A DNA stretch of 47,465 bases from CAYNTC01 sp964432925 (GTDB lineage Bacteria; Planctomycetota; Phycisphaerae; Sedimentisphaerales; Anaerobacaceae): positions 1 through 47,465 of the forward strand of contig CAYSPM010000004.1 in NCBI GenBank assembly GCA_964432925.1, written 5' to 3'. A model generated the notes under the pieces. It was not told the DNA's origin, made no database searches, and saw only the letters and a program-made list of their open reading frames with translations. The translations under genes and the position numbers were made by a program. Of the stretch, positions 33,099 through 41,932 are shown piece by piece. Each line of letters starts with the position of its first letter. Within the stretch, counting starts at the first letter, position 1.

Positions 33099-36000
33099 CT
33101 ACTTAAGCAGGCCTTCAAGGCCCTTTCGTAACTGCTCCTGTAATTGCTTTTTCATCTGGTCCTCAAGCAGCCTTCCCAAGTCAAGCTCGGGTTTATCAAT
33201 CGTGCCCTTTAGCGGAACCGATATTCTTTCGCCCGATTTTTCCTGACCAACCCTAACTGTAGTGCCCGTTACAGTATAAGGCAAAGTAACAATCATGTTC
33301 AATCTCTTGTCCAGACCGATAATACCTTCGAAGTTTATCGGATTGTCACCGACATCAACCTGCATATTATCATATTGCAGTGATCCCTCCTTCAAGGCGA
33401 ATTTTGTTGGATGTATTGTAATCTCTTGTCCGCTGTATCCTCCTCCTGCCACCGACAGAATCTTGCTCAATAAATCCGACGCCTGTAAATACAGTTTGCT
33501 TATTGATATTGTGCCGACTACCTCAAGGTCATTTTTCGTAGCTGACGCCAATGGTATTGCCATACTATCACAGTCGAAATTGGCCACACCGCTCACATTA
33601 ACAGCGTTGGCGAAAATGGGATTCACGTATTGAAATAATTTCTCCGTAGTTTCCTTATCGATTTGAATATCCTTTGCAATCTGTATAGGGCCAGGCGTTC
33701 TCAGAAGTGTTGGCTTGTCATTGAAATTCGCCTTGCCGGCAAAGCTAAGTCGCCCGTTATTAACAGTTGTTGAAAACGGCGCAATATTTAGCACGCCTTT
33801 TTGAACTTGAACATCGACCTCCGTAGGGCCGAACTTTAGCCCCATATACTCCCCCTGGTCAAAGCCGACCGCTGCCTTGGCGTTAAGATTGCCTAAAAGT
33901 TGGTCCTTCTGCTCATCCGTATACCTACTGGAGAACATCACAGTCGTTTTCCTTTGTCCTTCCAGCTTCAAACCTTCGGGCAAAAAAAGTGAGCCAACTG
34001 TGCTGACAGTAGTCCAGTCGTACTCAAGGTCCATCTGCCCCTGAAGCCTGGTTTGGCCGGCTTCGCTGGTTTTCTCAAACTCACCTTTTTTTATCTTTAT
34101 CTGTGGACTTTCCAGTTGCAGCTTTCTAACGTTGATAGACTTCTCTTTTGGACTGATCTCGGCATCCAGAATAAGCAGTACCTCTGCTTGTTCAAACGGT
34201 TCTTTCTGGCCGGAGACGATTTTAAGATTCTTTATCGTTGTGTTATCGGTTGAGATTCTATAGCTGTCCTCTCGAGAGCCGACGTTTACTTTCCCGCTGG
34301 CCGTTCCAGCTATATCTATTTTCTTAGGCATCGACGCAAACATCACTGCGAATGGTTGAGCTTTCGCCAGGTCAACTTCACTGACAACTACGGCAAGGAC
34401 CAAAGGTTTTTTCGCTGTTTTACTTAATGGCGCCGTCGCATCTTCCACATTTACGCTGCCAAGACTTGTCTTTACTCTGACATAATCGATAGCAGCCATG
34501 TTATTTTCCCGATCAATGTTTACAGCAAAACTCACCTCAGCTTTCTGCTCGGAGACACTGTTTCCGTCTGCAGAAGCGATGTGAAGTTCTGTAACATCAA
34601 CTGAGCCTGCAGCACCGATATTGCCTTGCTTCAAAGACACTTGTCCCTTGCTTGACATCCTGCCGGATATGTCGTATGGCACTATATCTGCGAACTGCCC
34701 CAATTCTGTTTGAAGCTTTGCCAGATCCACCTCGCCCTCATAGTCAATCTGCTCAAAATTGCCGCTGGCATTGACTCTCACAAACGCCGCCGAAACGTTT
34801 AGCCTTTCAAGGTTGATCTGCTTATCATCAGCAGTTATATTTGCCCCAGCTACAATCGGCTCTGTGAGTTTCAGCTCTTTATCATCAAGTGCACCAGCTA
34901 ATCCTACAAGCCTGGCTTGGCCCGAGATGGTTGCCTTGCCAGCTTCTTTGAGTGTGTCAACATTGCCCGTCAGTTTACCAGACGTCACTTTCATTCCTTC
35001 TTTCAGGCCTAATGTACGCGGCATCTGGTTCAGCAAAGATGCCAGGTCACAATCGAAATCGCCTTCGAGCTTATAACTTGAATCGGCCTTGTAAAGGTCG
35101 GATAAAGACTTAAGTGTTGTAGGAATAGTCCCGCTTGCTGTTACGGACGCCCAGTCGGTATAGATCTGGAGTTTATCGATGTTTATCATCTGCCTTTGTT
35201 GGCTTAGCTTAGCATTAAACTCCAGTGTGTTACTTCGAAGCCTATCGCCTTTAAGCAGACCTCCACCGATGTCTATATCTTTCGCTCGTATCGCAGCGTC
35301 CAACTTTTCAAGGCTGCCATCTATGACTTCGCTGCTTATGTTCACCCAAATACTGCCTGCTGTTTTTAGCTCGACTCCCGTCAAAGCAAAAATAGGTGCA
35401 AGAGTCCCGAGGTCCAGCCCATCGACCTCGACTGTAAGATCGCCGGTTGTGCCTTTCAGGCTCCATCCTGTTTTGCTTACGCCCGGCGTAACACCGCCAG
35501 CCGCGCGAATCGTTGCTGTCTTTTCGCCTCCAATCACACTCATATTCAGATCGAGGTCCGTTTGCTGCCCCAGCGGTCTTAGATTCAGCTCCGTGTTTAT
35601 GTCAGACAGCTCGATCATCGCGCCTTGAGCGTCGGTCACTTTCAAACTGCCATCGTTAATAGCAACGTCCATGGCCAAAGCAATATGCTTGGCTTTTACG
35701 GGAACCGGCTCAGGTTTTCCAACACGCTCTTGCCCCACCGTAGGTTGATCTTTGAGATTTACGCTTATCTTAGGCTGATCAATTGTCGTTTTACCGAAGA
35801 ATAAATTACCCATCAAAATGGAGGCGTAGTGGGGCTTTGTAGCAATCTGTTTCACACGGACGGAAATTCGCCCGACACTATCGTCGAAACTCAGATCTGC
35901 AATATTGACTCCCTTAAGCCATCCTAGTGACAGATCTGCAAACTCCATCCGACCGTCGATTGCCTTATTGATTTTTGCCAGTATCATCTTTTGGCCAGCC

Positions 36001-36134
36001 TTAGATGATATGAGCACCGGCATAAGCAAGGCCGCTACTATAATCAGCAAGATGATGACTGCAAATACCCAGAGGATTACTTTTATCACACTTTTCTTTT
36101 GTGGATTAGTCTTGGCTTTTTCTTCAGATTGCAT
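33099..36134 (-). CDS. Large AsmA-like (bridge-type) envelope protein
   Basis: The 1011-residue protein has one N-terminal transmembrane helix (IKVILWVFAVIILLIIVAAL, about 17-37) followed by KAGQKMILAKINKAIDGRME and LSLGWLKGVNIADLSF, which is the N-terminal chorein-like start of the AsmA superfamily (AsmA, TamB, YhdP, DUF748). The rest is a long repetitive beta region ending with the AsmA-C-like part PINFEGIIGLDKRLNMIVTLPY and a charged helical end. These proteins bridge inner and outer membranes and are linked to lipid transport. The start has GGGGGC upstream. Which subgroup it belongs to cannot be settled by eye. Confidence 0.88.
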   Translation of the reverse strand: MQSEEKAKTNPQKKSVIKVILWVFAVIILLIIVAALLMPVLISSKAGQKMILAKINKAIDGRMEFADLSLGWLKGVNIADLSFDDSVGRISVRVKQIATKPHYASILMGNLFFGKTTIDQPKISVNLKDQPTVGQERVGKPEPVPVKAKHIALAMDVAINDGSLKVTDAQGAMIELSDINTELNLRPLGQQTDLDLNMSVIGGEKTATIRAAGGVTPGVSKTGWSLKGTTGDLTVEVDGLDLGTLAPIFALTGVELKTAGSIWVNISSEVIDGSLEKLDAAIRAKDIDIGGGLLKGDRLRSNTLEFNAKLSQQRQMINIDKLQIYTDWASVTASGTIPTTLKSLSDLYKADSSYKLEGDFDCDLASLLNQMPRTLGLKEGMKVTSGKLTGNVDTLKEAGKATISGQARLVGLAGALDDKELKLTEPIVAGANITADDKQINLERLNVSAAFVRVNASGNFEQIDYEGEVDLAKLQTELGQFADIVPYDISGRMSSKGQVSLKQGNIGAAGSVDVTELHIASADGNSVSEQKAEVSFAVNIDRENNMAAIDYVRVKTSLGSVNVEDATAPLSKTAKKPLVLAVVVSEVDLAKAQPFAVMFASMPKKIDIAGTASGKVNVGSREDSYRISTDNTTIKNLKIVSGQKEPFEQAEVLLILDAEISPKEKSINVRKLQLESPQIKIKKGEFEKTSEAGQTRLQGQMDLEYDWTTVSTVGSLFLPEGLKLEGQRKTTVMFSSRYTDEQKDQLLGNLNAKAAVGFDQGEYMGLKFGPTEVDVQVQKGVLNIAPFSTTVNNGRLSFAGKANFNDKPTLLRTPGPIQIAKDIQIDKETTEKLFQYVNPIFANAVNVSGVANFDCDSMAIPLASATKNDLEVVGTISISKLYLQASDLLSKILSVAGGGYSGQEITIHPTKFALKEGSLQYDNMQVDVGDNPINFEGIIGLDKRLNMIVTLPYTVTGTTVRVGQEKSGERISVPLKGTIDKPELDLGRLLEDQMKKQLQEQLRKGLEGLLK

Positions 36135-36319
36135 AAGTTGCCCCCTGTTAAAATTTCAATATAGCTATTGGCTTGTCATGTAGGGACGTCTCGCAAATAT
36201 ATACGCAGTATTTAGTGTATAAACTGCTTAGTTCCGCACAATGTGATGCCAACTCATCAGAGCCGAACAGAGCAACACTTAGAAAAGATTTTGCTCTCCT
36301 AAATAATTGATCTATAAAA

Positions 36320-36880
36320 TCAGTCGAGCATTATCTCATCTGATTTATTTTTGACCATCGTGTCAATCTTATCGCTATATTCTTTAGTGATATCGTCGAT
36401 TTGTTTCTTGCCTTTTTCGAGGTCATCTTCGGTTATGAGCTTATCTTTTTGCTGCTTTTCAAGATGTTTGTTCGCATCTCTTCGTATGTTACGGATACTA
36501 ACTTTTGCTTGCTCGCCAATGTGTTTAGCTTGTTGGACAAGCTGCTTTCTGCGTTCCTCGCTGAGTGGTGGAATATTTAGTCTGATAAATTTCCCCTCCA
36601 TAATCGGTGCAATACTTAAATCACTGCTTTTTATCGCCTTTCCAATCTCCTTTGCTGAGGCCGGGTCAAAAGGCTTAATCACAAGCATATCTGCTTCAGG
36701 TGCCGAGATTGTTGCCAAGGATCTTATTGGTGTTGCTGTGCCGTAATAATCGACTTTTAGGTTTTCGACCAAGCCTGGTGATGCTCTGCCGCTGCGAAAC
36801 GCCCTTAGTTCATCATGCAGGACTTCTACAGCTTTTTCCATTTTGGCTTTGCTTTGGGATACTACCTCATCTACAGGCAT
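36320..36880 (-). CDS. frr: Ribosome recycling factor
   Basis: The 186-residue protein is standard length and shows the RRF signatures: FRSGRASPGLVENLKVDYYG, PIRSLATISAPEADMLVIKP, AIKSSDLSIAPIMEGKFIRL and RRDANKHLEKQ. It splits post-termination ribosomes together with EF-G. It is the last gene of rpsB-tsf-pyrH-frr, 60 bases after pyrH. Confidence 0.97.
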   Translation of the reverse strand: MPVDEVVSQSKAKMEKAVEVLHDELRAFRSGRASPGLVENLKVDYYGTATPIRSLATISAPEADMLVIKPFDPASAKEIGKAIKSSDLSIAPIMEGKFIRLNIPPLSEERRKQLVQQAKHIGEQAKVSIRNIRRDANKHLEKQQKDKLITEDDLEKGKKQIDDITKEYSDKIDTMVKNKSDEIMLD

Positions 36881-36940
36881 CTGCTACCTTATTTTCGAAT
36901 TGCGTATGTCGGATTCGGTCTTTATCTTCACCGATAAGCA

Positions 36941-37669
36941 TCACGCACAACACATCACTATTTTAGTTCCAACCTGTTCACCGCAAATGGCTTTAGCTAT
37001 ATTGCCTTTTTTGAAGATATTTAGAACGATGATTGGGATGTTATTATCCTTGCAAAGACTTATGGCTGAGTGGTCCATCACCCTTAGATTTTGTGCAAAC
37101 ACATCGTTATACGATAGTTTTTCGAACAGCTTAGCATCCGGATTTTTGCACGGATCATCGCTATAGACACCATCAACTTTTGTCGCTTTAATTAGAAGAT
37201 CCACCTCCAATTCTGCCGCTCGCAAAGCTGCACACGTATCCGTGGTAAAGAAAGGATTTCCCGTTCCTCCAGCCAATATCGCGACTCTTCCACGCTCAAG
37301 ATGTCGAAGTGCGCGTCTACGTATAAAAGATTCGCACATCGCTGCTACTTCGATTGCGCTTAAAACCCTTGTTGGCTGATCTAACTTTTCGAGCGTTTCT
37401 TGTAGCGCGCATGCGTTGATGATTGTTGCCAGCATCCCCATGTAGTCAGCCGTATTCCGTGGTATATGACTTTCTTTGGAAAAACTCTCGCCGCGTACAA
37501 AATTACCAGCCCCAACGACCACCGCTACCTGAGGCCCGAGCCTGCAAACTTCGGCTATTCTTTCGGCAATTGATTTAAGTGCTGAGCCATTAATTCCGAA
37601 CTCGCCACGCTCGCAAAAACTCTCCCCTGAGAGTTTCAACAATACCCGTTTATACTTACTTTCTGCCAT
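36941..37669 (-). CDS. pyrH: UMP kinase
   Basis: The 242-residue hexameric enzyme phosphorylates UMP to UDP. It has the family features KRVLLKLSGESFC, VAVVVGAGNFVRGE, DYMGMLATIINACAL and GGTGNPFFTTDTCAALRA. A longer frame starts upstream at 37714, but those codons lie in the ATACG-type repeat and are not conserved; the internal ATG (MAESKYKR) is used. It has no strong Shine-Dalgarno, perhaps because the repeat displaced it. Confidence 0.95.
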   Translation of the reverse strand: MAESKYKRVLLKLSGESFCERGEFGINGSALKSIAERIAEVCRLGPQVAVVVGAGNFVRGESFSKESHIPRNTADYMGMLATIINACALQETLEKLDQPTRVLSAIEVAAMCESFIRRRALRHLERGRVAILAGGTGNPFFTTDTCAALRAAELEVDLLIKATKVDGVYSDDPCKNPDAKLFEKLSYNDVFAQNLRVMDHSAISLCKDNNIPIIVLNIFKKGNIAKAICGEQVGTKIVMCCA

Positions 37670-37733
37670 TACTTCGTATCTCGTATTTCGTATCTCGGTC
37701 GAGATACAATTCACGCTTCACGATATACGCTTT
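37670..37733. repeat. ATACGAGATACG-type simple repeat in the tsf-pyrH spacer
   Basis: The 64-base spacer is made largely of degenerate units such as cgtatctcgtatttcgtatctcgg and the partly palindromic tctcggtcgagata. The same kind of unit lies inside truA. It separates two co-transcribed essential genes. Confidence 0.65.
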
Positions 37734-38600
37734 TCAGCCGACTTCAAATCGGACAAATCTTTTTATCTTTGCCTGGCCGCCTGCCTCTTTAGCAGCGTCT
37801 GCAAGAACCTGTTCTACTGTCTTGCTGTCATCCTTGACAAACGGTTGCTGCAGAAGGCAATTCTCCGAGTAGAATTTCTTCATCTTCCCTTCTACAATCT
37901 TTTCGATAATATTAGCTGGCTTGTTCTTGACCTGCTCAGCGAAAATCGCCTTTTCCTGCTTGATCAATTCAGGATCAATGCCTTCTTTATCTATTGCCAG
38001 CGGTTTAGTCGCCGTAATATGCATCGCGATGTCGGAAGCCGACCGTTTTAGAACATCTGACTTGGCAATATTTTCGTCATCCGACTCGATCTGTACCATT
38101 GAGCCAACCTTCTTGTTGAAGTGAACGTATATGCCTATTAGTCCCGGACCGTCGAGCTCGTATTTTGCATAATCACCAACCTGCGTTTTCTCGCCCGTTT
38201 TACTTACCGTCCCAGTCAGGATGTCGTCGAATTTCTTTCCATCGATGCTGGTATCGAGGATATTCTCTGCACCGTCGCTTGCCGAGCAAGCCATCGCATA
38301 CTCAGCCAGCGCATTCGCCGCTGCGACAAAGTCATCGCTTTTTGCCACAAAATCGGTTTCACAGCAGAGAGTAGCCATAACAGCCTTTGTGCCGTCCTCG
38401 CTGATTTTGCTTACAACAAGTCCCTCTGTCGTCTCTCGTCCTGCTCGTTTAGCTAAAGTTGCAAGGCCCTTTTTCCTCAGTATCTCCACAGCCTTATCAA
38501 TATCACCGTCGGCTTCCTGCAATGCTCTCTTACAGTCCATCATGCCTTGCCCTGTCATCTTTCTCAGTTTCATCACTAATGAAGCCGAAATCTCTGCCAT
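37734..38600 (-). CDS. tsf: Elongation factor Ts
   Basis: The 288-residue protein begins with the UBA-like segment VMKLRKMTGQGMMDCKRAL and continues with GLATLAKRAGRETTEGLV and ATLCCETDFVAKSDDFV, the EF-Tu-contacting core. It recycles EF-Tu-GDP. The ending VLADAAKEAGGQAKIKRFVRFEVG is the usual C terminus. It follows rpsB in the operon. Confidence 0.97.
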   Translation of the reverse strand: MAEISASLVMKLRKMTGQGMMDCKRALQEADGDIDKAVEILRKKGLATLAKRAGRETTEGLVVSKISEDGTKAVMATLCCETDFVAKSDDFVAAANALAEYAMACSASDGAENILDTSIDGKKFDDILTGTVSKTGEKTQVGDYAKYELDGPGLIGIYVHFNKKVGSMVQIESDDENIAKSDVLKRSASDIAMHITATKPLAIDKEGIDPELIKQEKAIFAEQVKNKPANIIEKIVEGKMKKFYSENCLLQQPFVKDDSKTVEQVLADAAKEAGGQAKIKRFVRFEVG

Positions 38601-38890
38601 TTCAAATACTCCTGTTCCAGTTCTGTTCTATTGTTTTAATTCATAAAAAAATTTTGGTAGTTGGCATCTTCCCACATAACACATTTTGGCTTATATAATA
38701 TAGAATATCCTAAATGAATTCGGAATTCGGATATCTTCGTCTCACATCGCCCCAGCGGTCCCGATTAACATTTCTGTAGTTTATTCCTCTTCTGCAATCT
38801 GTACTTCAGCCTTGTCCCTTAGTGTGTCGCATTTCTGTGTCGTACGATGTGAAAGGCGTCGTTTCTATTCGATGGTCTGGACATAGCCTC
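38601..38890. other. 290-base rpsB-tsf spacer without an intact gene
   Basis: This gap is long for adjacent ribosomal operon genes. The minus strand at 38781-38855 reads RTTQKCDTLRDKAEVQIAEE plus E and a stop; its AEVQIAEE resembles the end of the secretin gene (SEEVQIAEE), also at the DNA level. AT-rich sequence (TATATTATATAAG) before tsf could be an internal promoter. No terminator is evident. Confidence 0.4.
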
Positions 38891-39760
38891 TCAGGAAGCA
38901 GCCTGCTCTGATTCCTGTTCGCCTGGGTCGTTTTGCTGCGGAGCCGATTCCGTATTCTCAACGGCTGCCGGCTCTACCGTATCCGTCTTTTCTGATTTAC
39001 TTTGGTCTGCAAGCGCCAAAGCTGGCCTTCTTGAGCGCACGCGTCGCGGTCGTTCCGCTGGCTCTCGACGTGCCGAAATCATAGTCTTGCCGATCGCCAC
39101 TGCATCCGCAAGCTCACTGAGTATTAGTTCGATTGCCCTGATGGAGTCGTCATTCGCTGGAATAGCCACGTCCACTGTATCAGGGTCCGAATCGGTATCA
39201 AGAATCCCGACAGTTGCTATATCGAGCTTTCTGGCCTCTCGCAAAGCCAGACATTCCTTTTTCGCGTCCACCACCACAACCGCGCCGGGCAGACGATTCA
39301 TCTTTCGGACACCTTCCAGATTGGTCTTGATTTTACGCATTTCGCGTTTGAGTCTGGACGCCAGCTTTTTGCTCTCGCTTTCAATCGTCCCGTCCCGTTC
39401 CATAGATTCCAACTGTTCTAACCGTTGCAGCCGGGATCGTATGGTTCTGAAGTTTGTAAGCATACCGCCAAGCCATCGCTCCGATACGTGATGCATTCCA
39501 CATTTGTCCGCAGCCGTCTCAACCGCTTTCTGAGCTTGACGCTTTGTTCCCACGAACACAACGTCGTTACCCGACGCAACAACTTCAGCGAGAAGCTTCT
39601 TCGCAATCAGCAGTCCCTTTAATGTCTTCTTAATATCAATAATATGGATATTGCCGCGCTTGGCGAAGATGAAAGGACCCATCTTGGGATTCCATCGGCT
39701 CACACCGTGCCCAAAATGCACCCCTGCATTGATCAGTTCCCGAGTTAACGCTTTAGCCAC
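38891..39760 (-). CDS. rpsB: 30S ribosomal protein S2
   Basis: The 289-residue protein shows LINAGVHFGHGVSRWNPKM, IFAKRGNIHIIDI, VVFVGTKRQAQ and HVSERWLGGMLTNFRTI, and a GILDTDSDPD site. A charged C-terminal extension (RRVRSRRPA onwards, then Glu/Gln/Ser-rich) is longer than in E. coli. The start is GTG with TTGGAGG five bases upstream; the track of codons before it is not conserved. It leads the rpsB-tsf-pyrH-frr operon. Confidence 0.96.
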   Translation of the reverse strand: MAKALTRELINAGVHFGHGVSRWNPKMGPFIFAKRGNIHIIDIKKTLKGLLIAKKLLAEVVASGNDVVFVGTKRQAQKAVETAADKCGMHHVSERWLGGMLTNFRTIRSRLQRLEQLESMERDGTIESESKKLASRLKREMRKIKTNLEGVRKMNRLPGAVVVVDAKKECLALREARKLDIATVGILDTDSDPDTVDVAIPANDDSIRAIELILSELADAVAIGKTMISARREPAERPRRVRSRRPALALADQSKSEKTDTVEPAAVENTESAPQQNDPGEQESEQAAS

Positions 39761-39795
39761 AAAAACCTCCAAATAAACCAGAACCTTAATTACCC

Positions 39796-39851
39796 ATTAT
39801 ACACAGAAAACTAAATTAAAACAAACTAATGCAATTCGGCTGATGTGTCAA
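39796..39851 (-). promoter_or_regulatory. Promoter region of the rpsB operon
   Basis: Two overlapping candidates on the minus strand: TTGACA (39846-39851) with a weak TAGTTT 17 bases downstream (39823-39828), and a perfect TATAAT at 39796-39801 with a poor -35. Either gives a leader of under 70 bases. Confidence 0.55.
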
Positions 39852-39981
39852 GGGCTTTTGTCACAAGAATTTTCACTAAACTTCTGCCATTTTGTCCAGG
39901 CGGCACCCCACTCAGGTCCGCACCTCACACATACGCTCAGCTTAATAATTACACCATCACTATAAATAACGACTTTTTTTC

Positions 39982-40010
39982 TTGACGCCGACCTTTAGCG
40001 AACGTACAAT
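39982..40010 (+). promoter_or_regulatory. Strong sigma70-type promoter of the beta-helix gene
   Basis: TTGACG (39982-39987) and TACAAT (40005-40010) are separated by exactly 17 bases. The start point near 40017 gives a leader of about 135 bases that holds a small open frame with a good ribosome binding site. Confidence 0.7.
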
Positions 40011-40037
40011 ACTTTAACCTCACTAAAGGAGGACAGA

Positions 40038-40139
40038 GTGGGAAATAAGCAATCCAATATTGCTGAGTTGTTAGTATGCAACTTCATCATACGTTACCGA
40101 TGCGCGCAGACAGCACAATCATATATTAACCTTTTTTGA
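40038..40139 (+). CDS. Possible 33-residue leader peptide
   Basis: A GTG start follows AAAGGAGG at five bases, better than the site of the main gene. The product is MGNKQSNIAELLVCNFIIRY and then RCAQTAQSYINLF. It ends 12 bases before the beta-helix gene, inside the leader of its transcript. It could be a regulatory leader peptide or chance. No similarity recognised. Confidence 0.3.
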   Translation: MGNKQSNIAELLVCNFIIRYRCAQTAQSYINLF

Positions 40140-40151
40140 AGGGAGGAAAAA

Positions 40152-41141
40152 ATGCAAACGAAAGCAAAAAAAGCAGCAGTTCTGATTATGGTTGGCTTAG
40201 TTGTCTTATGTCTTTATAGCTATGCCAACGCGCAGACCCCCATATCGGCGGTCCCTGTCACGATTACCAGCCCTGGGTCGTACTGCTTTACTAAAGACCT
40301 GCAAAATAGTGCTCCTGACAGCAATGCAATAGTTGTCGACGTCAACGACGTCACTATTGACCTGATGGGCTACAATCTCATTGGCCCCAGTTCCGGCCAG
40401 GGACGAGGCATTTACATCAATGCATGTGCCAACGTCGAAATCCGCAACGGAACGATTAGAAATTTTGGTACAGAGGGAATCTACGAAATTGGAATGGCGG
40501 GCCCCGAAGGTAATCCACGTTACGGGTATGGTCATAGGATAATCGACGTCCGGTCTCTTTCAAACGGTAGCGACGGTATCTGTTTGTGGGGCTATGCGCA
40601 TTTAGTAAAGGATTGCTCCATTTCCGAGAATGGAGGTATCGGAATCTTTGTGGGTTTAGGCTCTGCGGTTACCTGCAACACAATTCTTGAGAATGTGAGT
40701 GATGGTATAATGGCCTTAGGCAACTCAACCATCACCGGTAACACGATCAGCTTTAATGGCGGTGACGGTATCGAGGTTAGCTTCGGCTGTACAGTCTCAG
40801 GGAACACAGTCGCAGGGAACTTTTATTATGGTATCTGGGCTTGGGATGGCTGCGCCGTAATCGACAATACTGCCTATTACAACGGGATCGGGATATTAGT
40901 GTCTGAAGATGGCAGTCTAATCAAATTCAATACGCTCAGAGGTAATTTCGTATATGGTATCTTGGTTAACGGCGCGAGCAACTCAATAGAGGAGAACCTT
41001 ATAACCGGTTCCACGACCGGCACCGGCCTCAATTTCCTCAAGGCCGGCAACTTCTATGCTGATAACCGTGCATCCGATAATGGAACCGACTATGGCGGTA
41101 CTATTGGCCAAACAGATGGCGGTGGAAATGTCTCGTTTTAG
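40152..41141 (+). CDS. Secreted right-handed beta-helix protein
   Basis: The 329-residue protein has a signal peptide (VLIMVGLVVLCLYSYANA, cleaved near ANAQ). About ten beta-helix coils follow (DVNDVTIDLMGYNLIG, IRNGTIRNFG, CNTILENVSDGIMALGNST, ITGNTISFNGGDGIEV, VAGNFYYGIWAWDGC), as in NosD- and pectate-lyase-like folds. Such proteins bind or cleave polysaccharides, but no catalytic residues can be picked out. GGGAGG precedes the ATG. The gene ends 226 bases before a terminator-like hairpin. Confidence 0.88.
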   Translation: MQTKAKKAAVLIMVGLVVLCLYSYANAQTPISAVPVTITSPGSYCFTKDLQNSAPDSNAIVVDVNDVTIDLMGYNLIGPSSGQGRGIYINACANVEIRNGTIRNFGTEGIYEIGMAGPEGNPRYGYGHRIIDVRSLSNGSDGICLWGYAHLVKDCSISENGGIGIFVGLGSAVTCNTILENVSDGIMALGNSTITGNTISFNGGDGIEVSFGCTVSGNTVAGNFYYGIWAWDGCAVIDNTAYYNGIGILVSEDGSLIKFNTLRGNFVYGILVNGASNSIEENLITGSTTGTGLNFLKAGNFYADNRASDNGTDYGGTIGQTDGGGNVSF

Positions 41142-41327
41142 CCGAAGACGCCGGATGTGCTCTGACCAGACAAATTGTGGTCTCTGTGACGTGGTTGCCA
41201 GTCATCTATGACGTGCCCAGCAGAATATCTGCCAAGCTTTAACGCTGTTGGCTTTGGGCATCGGCATCGGTTAGTGCGACGGCCAGATTCGATTCGAGCC
41301 GTCTGTTGAGCAAAGTTCATGCTTTTA

Positions 41328-41359
41328 TGGCTGGCGAGGATGTAATGCCTCGCCGGCCA
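41328..41359 (+). terminator. Terminator-like hairpin between convergent genes
   Basis: TGGCTGGCGAGG, loop ATGTAATG, then CCTCGCCGGCCA form a 12-bp stem with one G-U pair. The U-tract is poor. It lies between the beta-helix gene and the oppositely oriented small gene and may serve both. The spacer 41142-41327 has no other feature. Confidence 0.55.
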
Positions 41360-41369
41360 TTGGATTTCG

Positions 41370-41837
41370 TTAATACCAGACTGTGATTATGATGTTAGGC
41401 TCGGTCTTTTTGGCCTGAATTTCGCCCGTAGTTATGTTCGTTTGTTTTATGCTGACGCCAGGATTCTCTTTGAGCCATTTCGTTATTTGTTCATCAAGAA
41501 AATTTATGGCTCCTGGATGTAGCTTCGTAAAGAAAGTCCTTACACCCGTAACGCGACTGCTTGATGCTTCTTCTTGAGGAGCTTTTTTTGTAGCTGCCTG
41601 AGGTCGATTTATGGCAGTAGGTTTGGAGGGCTCCTTTATAGCAGGTTTGGCTGGCTCCTTTGCAGTAGGTTTGGCTGGTTCGGTTGTGCTACCTCCAAGG
41701 TTCAAAGGAGAATGCGACACGTTTGCCTCGTCCGATCCATCATCAAAAGGAATTGCTTTCCCCGTGTCGTCATCAAGTGGGATTGGGTTATCAAAGTTGT
41801 TATTGACTGAAAAATTACCGCTATTGAAATTTTGCAT
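41370..41837 (-). CDS. Small protein with Pro/Lys/Ala-rich linker and conserved C-terminal domain
   Basis: The 155-residue protein has an Asn/Asp-rich N terminus (DNPIPLDDDTGKAIPFDDG). A PAKPTAKEPAKP-type low-complexity linker follows (about 50-90), then a compact C-terminal part (about 95-155: RTFFTKLHPGAINFLDEQI, WLKENPGVSI, EPNIIITVWY). No signal peptide. The start was set at the second ATG because GGAGAG sits seven bases before it, within the codons of the first. It follows the secretin gene on the same strand after a 95-base gap. Function is not recognised; a secretion-system accessory is conceivable from position only. Confidence 0.65.
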   Translation of the reverse strand: MQNFNSGNFSVNNNFDNPIPLDDDTGKAIPFDDGSDEANVSHSPLNLGGSTTEPAKPTAKEPAKPAIKEPSKPTAINRPQAATKKAPQEEASSSRVTGVRTFFTKLHPGAINFLDEQITKWLKENPGVSIKQTNITTGEIQAKKTEPNIIITVWY

Positions 41838-41932
41838 TTGTTGTCTCTCCATAATTTTTTATCCACATTTCAAAAACCGTATGTCAAACGTGTAGACCAC
41901 TAATAACTGTGTCTTTCGCTGTTCTGTGAATG

